Counted from the first letter of the stretch, positions 16,172 to 24,985 are shown. The stretch: DNA of 53,980 nucleotides from Frankiales bacterium (GCA_016125335.1 WGLY01000034.1:1-53980); one strand, 5' to 3'. Program-made: numbers and translations. Notes: generated by a model not told the origin, from the sequence alone.

Positions 16172-18241
16172 TCAGCTCACGTGGTCGCTGACGTGCACGC
16201 CGAAGTAGCCGTAGGCGCCCACGATGCCGGGCACGCCGTAGAACGCGACGCGGTACGGCGTGGTGACGTGCCGCACGGTCGGCGAGACGCGGAAGATCGC
16301 GCGGCCCCACTGGTCGGCCCTGGTCGCGGTCAGGCTGCGCCACCGGCCCTTCACCAGCACCTGGAGCACCGCGCGCTGACCGAGGTGCTTGGGGACGGCG
16401 CGGGCGATCACCAGCACCGACCCGCCGGGCGTCACCGCGGAGTACGACGGCGTGACCGAGACCTGCGAGCGCACCAGCAGCGTGCCCGCCGCACCCCCCG
16501 CCTTGCGCTCGAAGTTGCTGGCCACGATCACCTTGAACTTCGTCGCGGAGGTGACGTTGCGGGTGAAGCTCACCGTGCCGCTGGTCGAGGTGACGCCGCG
16601 GTCCGCGACGCGCCACGTCGCGCCGTGGGCCACGAGGAGCGTGGTCGTGGCGGACTCGACCGGCACGCCCTCGCTGGTCGCGGTCACGACGATCCGGGCG
16701 TCCTGCCCGTAGGTGGTGGGCGAGGTCGTGGCGACCCGCACCACGGTGGGGGTCGGCGCGATCGTGCGCGCGTAGCTGCGCAGCGCGGCCCACTGGCTCT
16801 GGTCCTCGCCGCCGATCGTCCATTGGGCGATCCCGCCGAGGTGGTACGTGCCGACCAGGCGGGCGCGGGCGGCGGCCGCCGAGGCGTCGTCGTACCACCC
16901 GGTGCGCGAGATGGTGCAGACGGCGGAGGCCAGCCCGGTGAACGAGACCGCTCCGTTGACCGCGGCCGTGGTGGCGGCCGTGAGCGTGATGGTCTTGCCG
17001 GTGCCGTCGACCGAGGCGACCCGGGTGCCCGCGGCGATGCCGGTGCCGCTCACCACCCAGCCCTTGCTGATCCCCGAGGTCGACGAGACCGCGAGCGTGG
17101 TGGCGCCCGAGGCGGCCGTCGCCGTCACCGTGATCTTGCGGTTCGCCCGGCCGGCGAAGCGAACCTGCGAGCTGAACGTCTTCTCCTGCGCCGTGGTGTC
17201 GAAGGTCGCCTTGGGCGGCGAGGTGACGGTGACGCCGGGGATGTCGAAGGCGGGGCCGGTCCACGTCGCGAGGTAGGACGGCGCACCCGCGGCCGTGTAC
17301 GTGTGCGTGACCCGCGACCACGACATCTGAGCCTTGAGGTCGGCCACGTCCTGGGCGCTGGTGCCCGGCAGGCCCGTCGTCGGGCAGCTCGACACGACGC
17401 CGCCCGAGTAGGACGTGCCGGTGTACCAGTCGCGCCCGTAGGAGGCGACGCCGATCTGCACCTTGCCGCTCGGCACCTGCGTCACGGCGAAGCGGGCCAC
17501 CGAGTCGACCCACGACATCGGGGCGATCGGGCCCGGCGAGGCGACGTGGTAGTCGTAGGTCATGATCCGCAGCCGGTCGATGTAGGGACCGATGCCCGCC
17601 CAGTCGTAGACCCAGTAGCCGGTGGTGGGCGAGCTGAGGTAGGGCGAGGCGATGGAGAGCTGCTTGCCCTGCGCGTGCAGAGCTGTGCCGAGGAGTCGGA
17701 CGAAGGCCACCCAGTTGGGCCGCGTGGTCGACCACGTGGAGCTGCCGTCGTTGAACGCGAAGCCCTCGAAGTCCAGGTCGATGCCGTCGTAGCCGTTCGA
17801 CGTCACCAGTGACACGATCTGGTTGACGAACGTGGCCCGCCGCGTGGTCGAGGCGAGCGTGGAGGCCATGCCGTGGGCGCCCATGCCGTCGGTGATGGTC
17901 GGGAGCACCCGCACCCCCGCCGCCTTCAGCTGCGGCAGGTAGGTGGCCTTCGACGACGAGCTCACCAGCTGGGCGATGCTCGACGTCGTCCCGGACAGCT
18001 GCGCGGTGTACCAGAACGGCGACACGTCGGTGAACAGGTCGGCGTTGGCGGTCACCGAGGCGGTGGACGTCGAGGAGCTCCAGTACGGGAGCCAGCCGGT
18101 GACGATCCGGCGCGGCGGCTGCGTCGTGGCGGCGCCGGCCGGCGCGCTGAGGGCCCCGGCGACCAGGGCGGTCGCGAGCAGCGCGAGGACGGCCGTGCGC
18201 GCCGCGAGGGCGCGCCGTCGCGGGGCGTGCGCGTGGTGCAT
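16172..18241 (-). CDS. Secreted GH18-family glycoside hydrolase with inserted and C-terminal beta domains
   Basis: A 689-residue exported protein. Residues 1-38 form a signal peptide ending in APAGAA. The GH18 barrel follows (IVTGWLPYW, then YDGIDLDFEGF with the DxxDxDxE signature, acid Glu159, and IMTYDYH for beta-6). The closing strand GGIAQWTIGGED is at ~469-480. Between beta-7 and beta-8, residues ~342-440 are a beta-rich insert (TTLAVSSTSGISKGWVVSG and IAAGTRVASVDGTG) like phage structural repeats. Residues ~498-689 look like two Ig-like domains. It resembles YaaH-type GH18 enzymes acting on GlcNAc-containing polymers; whether chitin or peptidoglycan is unclear. Confidence 0.9.
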   Translation of the reverse strand: MHHAHAPRRRALAARTAVLALLATALVAGALSAPAGAATTQPPRRIVTGWLPYWSSSTSTASVTANADLFTDVSPFWYTAQLSGTTSSIAQLVSSSSKATYLPQLKAAGVRVLPTITDGMGAHGMASTLASTTRRATFVNQIVSLVTSNGYDGIDLDFEGFAFNDGSSTWSTTRPNWVAFVRLLGTALHAQGKQLSIASPYLSSPTTGYWVYDWAGIGPYIDRLRIMTYDYHVASPGPIAPMSWVDSVARFAVTQVPSGKVQIGVASYGRDWYTGTSYSGGVVSSCPTTGLPGTSAQDVADLKAQMSWSRVTHTYTAAGAPSYLATWTGPAFDIPGVTVTSPPKATFDTTAQEKTFSSQVRFAGRANRKITVTATAASGATTLAVSSTSGISKGWVVSGTGIAAGTRVASVDGTGKTITLTAATTAAVNGAVSFTGLASAVCTISRTGWYDDASAAAARARLVGTYHLGGIAQWTIGGEDQSQWAALRSYARTIAPTPTVVRVATTSPTTYGQDARIVVTATSEGVPVESATTTLLVAHGATWRVADRGVTSTSGTVSFTRNVTSATKFKVIVASNFERKAGGAAGTLLVRSQVSVTPSYSAVTPGGSVLVIARAVPKHLGQRAVLQVLVKGRWRSLTATRADQWGRAIFRVSPTVRHVTTPYRVAFYGVPGIVGAYGYFGVHVSDHVS

Positions 18242-18523
18242 GAGGCTTCCCGTCGTCGTCGGCGCTCGGCGCCGGGGTCTCGTCTCGCGGGGTCGGGGGG
18301 TCGGGCAGGGGGACGTCGCCTCCGTCGGGGCGGCGGGGGGTCCGTCCTCCAGGTGTTGTCTCGTCCGAGCCTGCCTCAGGCTTGACTGCCAACCCCCACC
18401 GGGATGCCCGTCATGAGAGCTTCGTCCGCTTTCCGGCTCCCGCCCGCGGAGCGCCTCGCGCGGGCCTCCCGGAGTCCGGACCGGGTGTCCGCGCGGCGGG
18501 GCGGACCGGGCGCGGCGAGGCGG
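18242..18523. other. Intergenic region with GH18 leader and small hairpin
   Basis: No gene is apparent in this stretch. AGCCTG-CCT-CAGGCT (18368-18382) is a perfect short hairpin about 130 bases before the GH18 start, within what may be a long 5' leader. A known c-di-AMP-type riboswitch, often found upstream of wall hydrolases in actinobacteria, could not be recognised. Confidence 0.35.
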
Positions 18524-19699
18524 TCAGCGAGGGCTGCGGCCCGACCAGGTCCAGGGGTAGGCCGGGTCCTCGGCCGCGCGGGCCGCCGAGCCGATCTCCA
18601 GCGGGCGGAACGTGTCGACCATCACCGCGAGCTCGGCCGTGGAGGGCGCGCCGATCGAGGCCTCCACGCTGCCCGGCTGGGGCCCGTGGGTGAACCCGGC
18701 CGGGTGCAGCGAGACCGACCCCATCCCGATGCCCGCGCCCTTGCGGCTCATGAAGTCGCCGCCGCAGTAGAAGAGCACCTCGTCGCTGTCGACGTTGGCG
18801 TGGTTGTACGGCGCGGGGATCGACAGCGGGTGGTAGTCGAACAGCCGCGGCACGAAGGAGCACACGACGAAGCCGGGTCCCTCGAACATCTGGTGCACCG
18901 GCGGCGGCTGGTGCAGGCGGCCGGTGATCGGCTCGAAGTCGTGGATCGAGACCACCCACGGGTAGTTGCAGCCGTCCCACCCGACGACGTCGAAGGGATG
19001 GTGGGCGTACGTGTAGCGGGTGAGGCCCTGGCGCGTCCGCACGAGGACGTCGACGTCGGTCCCCTCCACCTCGAACGTGGCCTCGGGGCCGCGCACGTCG
19101 CGCTCGCAGTACGGGGAGTGCTCGAGGAACTGCCCGCGCGGCGAGAGGTAGCGGCGGGGCGGCCCCACGTGGCCGGAGGCCGCGACCACCAGCAGCCGCA
19201 GCGGGTCGGGGCCGCTGGGGAGCACGCGGTGCGTCGTCGACGTCGGGAGCAGCACGTAGTCGCCCTCGGAGACCGTGAGCACGCCGTAGGACGTCTCGAC
19301 GATGCCCGCCCCGGACTCGACGTAGAGCACCTCGTCGCCGATCGCGTTGCGGTACAGCGGGCTCGGCGCGGTGGCGGCGACGTAGGAGAGCCGGACGTCG
19401 CCGTTGCCGAGCAGCACGCGCCGGCCCGTGACGGCGTCGACGTCGCCGTCCATCGGGACGTCGTGGGTGCGGTAGTGCGCGGGCAGCAGCGGCAGGTTCG
19501 GCGCGAGGCCCGGGTCGGCCTCGGGCACGGCGACGGCGTCGACGATGGCGGTCGGCAGGTGCCGGTGGTAGAGCAGCGCGGAGTCGTGGCTGAAGCCCTC
19601 GATGCCGACGAGCTCCTCGGCGTAGAGGCCGCCGTCGGGCCGACGGTGCTGCGTGTGGCGCTTGCGGGGCACGTCCCCGACCCGGCGGTAGTACGGCAT
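18524..19699 (-). CDS. hmgA: Homogentisate 1,2-dioxygenase
   Basis: A 391-residue cupin-type Fe(II) dioxygenase that opens the ring of homogentisate to maleylacetoacetate in tyrosine/phenylalanine breakdown. Recognisable segments: MPYYRRVGDVPRKRHTQHR, NAIGDEVLYVESGAGIVET, the metal region HPFDVVGWDGCNYPW, VCSFVPRLFDYHPLSIPAPYNHANVDSDEVLFYCGGDFMSRKG and SVSLHPAGFTHGPQPG, supplying the His and Glu ligands. GGAGGG precedes the ATG at 19699. It is divergent from an unknown gene coupled to fahA, so all three probably respond together. No maleylacetoacetate isomerase gene is recognisable nearby. Confidence 0.96.
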   Translation of the reverse strand: MPYYRRVGDVPRKRHTQHRRPDGGLYAEELVGIEGFSHDSALLYHRHLPTAIVDAVAVPEADPGLAPNLPLLPAHYRTHDVPMDGDVDAVTGRRVLLGNGDVRLSYVAATAPSPLYRNAIGDEVLYVESGAGIVETSYGVLTVSEGDYVLLPTSTTHRVLPSGPDPLRLLVVAASGHVGPPRRYLSPRGQFLEHSPYCERDVRGPEATFEVEGTDVDVLVRTRQGLTRYTYAHHPFDVVGWDGCNYPWVVSIHDFEPITGRLHQPPPVHQMFEGPGFVVCSFVPRLFDYHPLSIPAPYNHANVDSDEVLFYCGGDFMSRKGAGIGMGSVSLHPAGFTHGPQPGSVEASIGAPSTAELAVMVDTFRPLEIGSAARAAEDPAYPWTWSGRSPR

Positions 19700-19778
19700 G
19701 GCGCCCTCCGGTCCGCCCGGAGCGGCTCCGAGCGCGTTCGCTATCCGGCGTACGATGTCCTCTCACAGTACGGTCCGC

Positions 19779-19784
19779 TAGCGT
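19779..19784 (+). promoter_or_regulatory. -10 element of the fahA-linked unknown gene (leaderless)
   Basis: TAGCGT is followed by 7 bases and the GTG at 19792. This spacing favours 19792 over the GTG at 19783, which would fall inside the hexamer. Confidence 0.5.
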
Positions 19785-19791
19785 GGCGCGC

Positions 19792-20685
19792 GTGTCAACC
19801 CCGACCCCCGCCCAGCGGGCCGGCATCGACGAGGGCCGCGCCGCCGCTCTCGTGGCCGGGCTCGTCGACGACGCCGCCGTCTTCCCGCCCGCGGCCACCC
19901 CGGTGCACGAGGCGCTGCCCGCCCACCGGGGCCACCGCCGGTCCTCCCACGACGTGGTGGTGGGCCCCTTCCTGGCACCGGTGTCGCGCCTCGGCGAGGT
20001 GCTCGACGCCCTGGACGCCGAGACCGGCTCGGACCCGCTCGACCTCGTCCTCGTGGCCGACACCGGCCTGGTCGAGGCGGCCGAGGCCCGCGCGGTGCTG
20101 CTCGACGACGACCGGGTCGAGCTGGTCGGCCTCGAGCTCGCGCTGCCCGTCGACGGCCCGCTCGCCGACTCGGCGCGGCTCACCCTGGCCACCCTGGACT
20201 TCGCCGTCCCGGCCGCCGTCGAGGTGCCGCTGGTGGCCGGCTGGCAGGAGGCGGTCGAGGTGATCGCGGCCGACGGCGCGGAGCGGGTCAAGATCCGCAC
20301 CGGCGGCGCCACCGCGGCGCACCACCCGTCCGAGGAGCTGCTCGCCGACGTCCTCGTCGCCTGCGTGCGGGCGGGAGCCAGGTTCAAGCTCACCGCCGGG
20401 CTGCACCACGCCCTGCGCCGCACCGCCGAGGGCACCGGGTTCGAGGAGCACGGCTTCCTCAACGTGCTGGCCGCCACCGCCCGCGCGATCGCCGGCGACA
20501 CCGCGGCCGAGGTGGCGCAGGTGCTCGCGCTGCGCACCGCGGACCCGCTGCTCGACGCGCTCGCCGGCGCCGACGCCCGCGCCGTGCGCGGCCGCTTCAC
20601 CTCGTTCGGCTCCTGCTCGATCAGCGACCCCGTGACGGACCTGCGTAGCCTCGGGCTGCTGGACGACGACCCCGAGGAGCGGTGA
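19792..20685 (+). CDS. Conserved protein of unknown function coupled to fahA
   Basis: About 297 residues, soluble, no signal or membrane segment. I recognise it as a conserved actinobacterial hypothetical but know no function. Distinct stretches: AALVAGLVDDAAVFPPAATPVHEAL, VVVGPFLAPVSRLGEV, alternating beta/alpha blocks up to ERVKIRTGG, then ARFKLTAGLHHALR and EEHGFLNVLAATARAI. The conserved Lys, Arg, His-His and His-Gly-Phe-Leu-Asn groups near strand ends suggest a barrel enzyme with a C-terminal active site. Its stop overlaps the fahA ATG (TGATG), and hmgA is divergent, so it very probably acts in homogentisate breakdown. It could be the missing maleylacetoacetate isomerase or an accessory hydrolase; this is inference. 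Confidence 0.75.
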   Translation: MSTPTPAQRAGIDEGRAAALVAGLVDDAAVFPPAATPVHEALPAHRGHRRSSHDVVVGPFLAPVSRLGEVLDALDAETGSDPLDLVLVADTGLVEAAEARAVLLDDDRVELVGLELALPVDGPLADSARLTLATLDFAVPAAVEVPLVAGWQEAVEVIAADGAERVKIRTGGATAAHHPSEELLADVLVACVRAGARFKLTAGLHHALRRTAEGTGFEEHGFLNVLAATARAIAGDTAAEVAQVLALRTADPLLDALAGADARAVRGRFTSFGSCSISDPVTDLRSLGLLDDDPEER

Positions 20686-21920
20686 TGGGCACCTGGGTGC
20701 CGGGCGCGGACGGCTCCGGGTTCGGCGTCGCGCACCTGCCCTACGGCGTCGTCTCGCACGCCGGCGGCCACCGCGAGCTCGCGGTGCGCATCGGCGACCA
20801 GGCGCTCTCCCTGGCCCGGCTCCACGACGCCGGGCTGCTCGACGGCCTGCTCCTGCACGCGACCGGCGTGTTCGACACCGGCTCGCTCGACGGGCTGCTG
20901 GCCCGCGGGCCGCAGGCGTGGGCGCTGGTGCGCGAGCGGCTGCAGTCGCTGCTCACCGACCCCGACGCGCAGGACCGGGCCCGCGCGGCGCTGCTGCCGC
21001 TCGGTGACGTATCCGTCCACCTGCCGTGGACCGTGGCCGACTACGTCGACTTCTACTCCAGCGAGCACCACGCCACCAACGTCGGGCGCATCTTCCGCCC
21101 CGACGGCGACGCGCTCACCCCCAACTGGAAGCACCTGCCCATCGGCTACCACGGCCGCGCGGGGACCGTCATGGTGTCGGGCACCGACGTCGTGCGCCCC
21201 TCGGGCCAGCGCAAGGCCCCGGACGAGGAGCAGCCGACGTTCGGCCCGTGCCGCCGCCTCGACGTCGAGGTGGAGGTGGGCTTCGTGGTGGGGACGCCGT
21301 CGCCGCAGGGCACCGCGGTGGCCGCCGACGCGTTCACCGACCACGTGTTCGGCGTCGTCCTGCTCAACGACTGGTCGGCCCGCGACATCCAGGCCTGGGA
21401 GTACGTGCCCCTCGGGCCGTTCCTCGGCAAGTCCTTCGCCACCAGCGTGTCTGCCTGGGTCACGCCGCTGGCCGCCCTCGCGGCGGCGCGGGTCCCGCCG
21501 CCGGTGCAGGACCCGGTCCCGCTGCCCTACCTGGCCGACCCGGACCCGTGGTCGCTGGACCTGCGGCTCTCGCTCGCGCTCGAGCGCGGCGGATCCTCGG
21601 CGGTGGTCTCGCGGCCGCCGTTCGCGGGGATGTACTGGACGCCGGGGCAGCAGCTGGCGCACCTCACGGTCAACGGCGCGTCCCTGCGCACGGGCGACCT
21701 GTTCGCCAGCGGCACGGTGAGCGGTGCGCAGCGCGACGAGCGCGGCTCCTTCCTCGAGCTGGCCTGGGGCGGGCGCGAGCCGCTGCCCGTCGAGGGCGTC
21801 GGCGAGGTGGCGTTCCTGGAGGACGGCGACGTCGTCACCATCCGCGGCGAGGCGAGGGCGACCGACGGCGGGATGCTCTCGCTCGGCGAGGTCGTCGGCC
21901 GCGTCGTGGCCGCCCGGTAG
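20685..21920 (+). CDS. fahA: Fumarylacetoacetase
   Basis: A 411-residue FAH enzyme that hydrolyses fumarylacetoacetate to fumarate and acetoacetate, ending tyrosine catabolism. It has the N-terminal FAA_hydrolase_N domain (FGVAHLPYGVV and RIGDQALSL) and the catalytic domain: VADYVDFYSSEHHATNVGRIFRP with the catalytic His, LPIGYHGRAGTVMVSGTDVVRPSGQ, LDVEVEVGFVVG with metal acidic residues, FGVVLLNDWSARDIQAWEYVPLGPFLGKSF and SGTVSGA. GAGGAG sits before the start; an overlapping GTG at 20682 is an alternative. Confidence 0.97.
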   Translation: MGTWVPGADGSGFGVAHLPYGVVSHAGGHRELAVRIGDQALSLARLHDAGLLDGLLLHATGVFDTGSLDGLLARGPQAWALVRERLQSLLTDPDAQDRARAALLPLGDVSVHLPWTVADYVDFYSSEHHATNVGRIFRPDGDALTPNWKHLPIGYHGRAGTVMVSGTDVVRPSGQRKAPDEEQPTFGPCRRLDVEVEVGFVVGTPSPQGTAVAADAFTDHVFGVVLLNDWSARDIQAWEYVPLGPFLGKSFATSVSAWVTPLAALAAARVPPPVQDPVPLPYLADPDPWSLDLRLSLALERGGSSAVVSRPPFAGMYWTPGQQLAHLTVNGASLRTGDLFASGTVSGAQRDERGSFLELAWGGREPLPVEGVGEVAFLEDGDVVTIRGEARATDGGMLSLGEVVGRVVAAR

Positions 21921-22060
21921 CGGGCACCGCGCGGCACCGTCGTAGGACCCGCGGCCCCCGCGACGCCGTCGATAAGCCGCGATGTTCTGTCATCGGACGC
22001 TGCGGCGCCGAACCGCCACGGCCGGATGCCGGACGCAGGGGCGCGTGCCACGATCGATCG

Positions 22061-23857
22061 ATGAGCCGGATCGAGGACTACGCCCTGCTCGGAGACCTGC
22101 ACACGGCTGCGCTGGTGAGCACGGCCGGCTCGGTCGACTGGATGTGCCTGCCGCACTTCGACTCCCCCGCGTGCTTCGCCGCCCTGCTCGACGATGCCGA
22201 GGCGGGTCGCTGGCTGCTCGCGCCCGCCGACGGGGGCGAGACGTCGCGCCGCCGGTACGTCGAGGGCACGCTCGTGCTCGAGACCGAGTGGGAGACCGGC
22301 GACGGCGCGGTGCGCGTCCGGGACTTCATGCCGCCGCGCAGCGACGTGCCGCGGCTGGTGCGCATCGTGGAGGGCGTGCGCGGCAGCGTGCCGATGACCT
22401 GCGAGCTGCGCCTGCGCTTCGACTACGGCCGCATCGTGCCGTGGGTGCGCGCGGCGGAGCAGGGCATCGAGGCGGTCGCCGGACCGGACCGGGTGCGCCT
22501 GCGCACCCCCGTGGAGACGGAGGGCCGCGACCGCACGACCGTGGCCGAGTTCACCGTGCACGAGGGCGAGCGGGTGCCCTTCGTGCTCACCTGGAGCCCG
22601 AGCCACGAGGACCCGCCGGACGAGATCGACGCCGACGACGCCCTCGAGGCGACCACGGCGTTCTGGCGCGACTGGCTCGACGGCAGCGACCGCATCGGCG
22701 GTCGCTACGCGGAGCCGGTCGCCAGGTCGCTCATCACGCTCAAGGCCCTCACCTACCACCCGACGGGCGGCATCGTCGCGGCGGCGACGACCTCGCTGCC
22801 GGAGCGGATCGGCGGCGAGCGCAACTGGGACTACCGCTTCTGCTGGCTGCGCGACTCGACGTACACGCTCCAGGCGCTGATCGCGGCGGGGTTCCACGAC
22901 GAGGCCAAGGCCTGGCGCGAGTGGCTCCTGCGCGCGGTGGCGGGAGACCCCTCGACGCTCCAGATCATGTACGCCATCGACGGCACCCGCCGGCTCCCGG
23001 AGATGGACCTGCCGTGGCTCTCGGGCTACGAGGGGTCGACGCCGGTGCGCGTGGGCAACGCGGCGTCCGGCCAGCTCCAGCTCGACGTGTGGGGCGAGAC
23101 CCTCGACGGCCTCGCGCTCGTGCGCGACGCCGGCCTGCGTGCGGGACACGACGCGTGGGACGTCCAGGTGGCGCTCATGGAGCACCTCGAGGGCGCCTGG
23201 GACCAGCCGGACAACGGCATCTGGGAGATGCGCGGCCGGCGCCGGCACTTCACGCACTCCAAGGTGATGGCCTGGGTCGCCGCCGACCGGATGGCGCGGG
23301 CCGTCCGGCGCTTCGACCTGCCCGGACACGCGAAGCGCTGGGAGGCGCTGCGCGAGACGATCCACGCCGACGTCATGAAGCACGGCTACGACGCCGACCG
23401 CCGCACGTTCGTGCAGTCCTACGGCAGCGAGGCCCTGGACGCGAGCCTGCTCAAGATCCCCCGGGTGGGCTTCCTCCCGCCGGACGACCCGGCCGTGCTC
23501 GGCACCATCGACGCGATCCAGCGCGACCTCACGAAGGACGGCTTCGTCCTGCGCTACCGCACCGGCGGGTCCGACGACGGCATGACCGGCGACGAGGGCG
23601 TGTTCCTCGCCTGCTCGTTCTGGCTCGTCGACGCGCTGCACGGCGCCGGACGGCGGGACGAGGCGGTCGCGCTGTTCGAGCGACTCCTCGGGCTGCGCAA
23701 CGAGGTGGGGCTGCTCAGCGAGGAGTACGACCCCGGCACCGGACGCCAGCTGGGCAACACCCCGCAGGCGCTGAGCCACCTCTCGCTGGTGGTCAGCGCG
23801 CTCCAGCTCGAGGCCGGCGAGGCCAGCCGCAGCGACGAGCTGCTCGCCCAGCGCTGA
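22061..23857 (+). CDS. GH15-family glycoside hydrolase (glucoamylase/trehalase-like)
   Basis: A 598-residue cytoplasmic protein. N-terminal beta-sandwich: IEDYALLGDLHTAALVSTAGSVDWMCLPHFDSPACFAALLDD, typical of the actinobacterial GH15 group that includes mycobacterial trehalase. The (alpha/alpha)6 barrel carries ATTSLPERIGGERNWDYRFCWLRDSTYTLQALI, the -1 subsite signature, and LLSEEYDPGTGRQLGNTPQALSHLSLV with the catalytic base Glu. No signal peptide. Trehalose or short alpha-glucans are the likely substrates; sequence alone does not decide. It stands alone with a CACGAT hexamer 6 bases before the ATG. Confidence 0.92.
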   Translation: MSRIEDYALLGDLHTAALVSTAGSVDWMCLPHFDSPACFAALLDDAEAGRWLLAPADGGETSRRRYVEGTLVLETEWETGDGAVRVRDFMPPRSDVPRLVRIVEGVRGSVPMTCELRLRFDYGRIVPWVRAAEQGIEAVAGPDRVRLRTPVETEGRDRTTVAEFTVHEGERVPFVLTWSPSHEDPPDEIDADDALEATTAFWRDWLDGSDRIGGRYAEPVARSLITLKALTYHPTGGIVAAATTSLPERIGGERNWDYRFCWLRDSTYTLQALIAAGFHDEAKAWREWLLRAVAGDPSTLQIMYAIDGTRRLPEMDLPWLSGYEGSTPVRVGNAASGQLQLDVWGETLDGLALVRDAGLRAGHDAWDVQVALMEHLEGAWDQPDNGIWEMRGRRRHFTHSKVMAWVAADRMARAVRRFDLPGHAKRWEALRETIHADVMKHGYDADRRTFVQSYGSEALDASLLKIPRVGFLPPDDPAVLGTIDAIQRDLTKDGFVLRYRTGGSDDGMTGDEGVFLACSFWLVDALHGAGRRDEAVALFERLLGLRNEVGLLSEEYDPGTGRQLGNTPQALSHLSLVVSALQLEAGEASRSDELLAQR

Positions 23858-23936
23858 CGACGCCCGCGGACCGCCCGCGGCGGCGGACCGGACGGTTCAC
23901 CGGCCGACCGTCGGCGGGGCGTGGTTGGGTCGTCCC

Positions 23937-24524
23937 ATGACGCAGATCGTGGTGCTCCCGTCCGTCCTCGGTGTCCGGCAGGGCGTGCTCGACGCCGCCG
24001 ACCGCTTGCGCGCCGCCGGCCACCACGTGCTGGTGGCCGACTTCCTCGCGGGCCGCACCTTCGACGAGTACGAACCCGCGCTCGCGCACGCCGAGGGCGA
24101 GCTCGGGCACGGCGTCCTCATGCAGCGCGCGACGGACGCCGTCGCCGAGGTGCCGGACGGGTTCGCCCTGCTCGGGTTCTCGCTCGGCACGGTGATGACC
24201 GCCCACGTCGCGAGCCTGCGCCCGGTGTCGGGCGTCGTCATGGTCGCGGGTGCCATCCCGCCCTCGGCGTTCGGCGACGGCCGCACGTGGCCTGCCGGCG
24301 TCCCGGGCCAGACTCACTCCACGATCGGCGACCCCTGGCGCGAGCAGGAGCTCGTCGAGGCCACGGCCGCGGAGGCGGCGGGTGCCGGTGCCTTCTTCGA
24401 CGTCTTCGACTACCCCGGCGCGGGCCACCTGTTCACCGACGCCTCGCTGCCCGACGAGTACGACGCCGAGGCCACCGAGCTCATGTGGTCGCGCGTGCTG
24501 CCCTTCGTCGCCGGGCTGTCCTGA
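23937..24524 (+). CDS. Dienelactone-hydrolase-like alpha/beta hydrolase with Ser nucleophile
   Basis: A 195-residue single-domain hydrolase. The nucleophile elbow reads GFSLGT instead of the GFCFGG of true dienelactone hydrolases, so the nucleophile is Ser. The C-terminal DVFDYPGAGHLFTDASLPDEY supplies the catalytic His in the GHLF motif; the Asp is probably in the preceding region where the strand is short. A second DLH-like gene with the classical Cys lies 1.1 kb downstream. Physiological substrate unknown. Confidence 0.85.
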   Translation: MTQIVVLPSVLGVRQGVLDAADRLRAAGHHVLVADFLAGRTFDEYEPALAHAEGELGHGVLMQRATDAVAEVPDGFALLGFSLGTVMTAHVASLRPVSGVVMVAGAIPPSAFGDGRTWPAGVPGQTHSTIGDPWREQELVEATAAEAAGAGAFFDVFDYPGAGHLFTDASLPDEYDAEATELMWSRVLPFVAGLS

Positions 24525-24529
24525 CGGCC

Positions 24530-24895
24530 TCAGCCGGTGCCGGCCGCCCAGGCGGTGGCCGCGTCGAGCTCGGCGTGCCCGAACACCTTGACCCGCCCCG
24601 GCAGGAACGCCCCCATGAGCGTGACCGCGGTGCGGTAGCGGCCGTCGTCGGTCACCACGGCCATCCGGTCCAGGCTCGACAGGTGGTGCATCCCCACCTT
24701 GGTGTCCTCCCACAGCGCGCCGGCGTCGTAGCCGGCACCGTCGTCGAGCACGTAGAGGAGCGAGGCCCGGGCGTCGCCGGCCACGGCCGCCTCGATCGCC
24801 GGGACCACCACGGCCGTGTAGTCCGCCGCGGTCACCTCCCCCTCGGCGCGCAGTCCGAGAACCCCTGACGGCAGACCCTGCATCACGGTGATCAC
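24530..24895 (-). CDS. SpoIIAA-like (STAS-fold) protein
   Basis: A 121-residue protein matching the SpoIIAA-like family (DUF3478/PF11964). Visible: GVLGLRAEGEVTAADYTAVVVPAIEAAVA, LLYVLDDGAGYDAGALWEDTKVGMHHLSSLDRMAVVTD and MGAFLPGRVKVFGHAELDAATAWA, which closes the fold. The family resembles anti-sigma antagonists but lacks proven partners. The GTG at 24895 is 6 bases after TAGTGT. It is convergent with the DLH-like gene, their stops only 5 bases apart. Confidence 0.85.
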   Translation of the reverse strand: MITVMQGLPSGVLGLRAEGEVTAADYTAVVVPAIEAAVAGDARASLLYVLDDGAGYDAGALWEDTKVGMHHLSSLDRMAVVTDDGRYRTAVTLMGAFLPGRVKVFGHAELDAATAWAAGTG

Positions 24896-24901
24896 CCGAC
24901 G

Positions 24902-24907
24902 ACACTA
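24902..24907 (-). promoter_or_regulatory. -10 element of SpoIIAA-like gene (leaderless)
   Basis: TAGTGT on the minus strand is followed by 6 bases and the GTG at 24895. Confidence 0.5.
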
Positions 24908-24973
24908 GGCCCGCCGGCGTCCCGGTGGCACCCGTCGCGGAGCGCGGGGCGGCGTGGCGACGGTGCGCGGCCC

Positions 24974-24979
24974 TACCCT
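24974..24979 (+). promoter_or_regulatory. -10 element of GNAT gene (leaderless)
   Basis: TACCCT is followed by 6 bases and the GTG at 24986. Confidence 0.55.
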
Positions 24980-24985
24980 GGGCCG

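Noticed and set aside
19783-19791. GTG at 19783 as start of the fahA-linked unknown gene
   Set aside because: The codon lies inside a TAGCGT hexamer; GTG 19792 has the 7-base leaderless spacing seen across this window.
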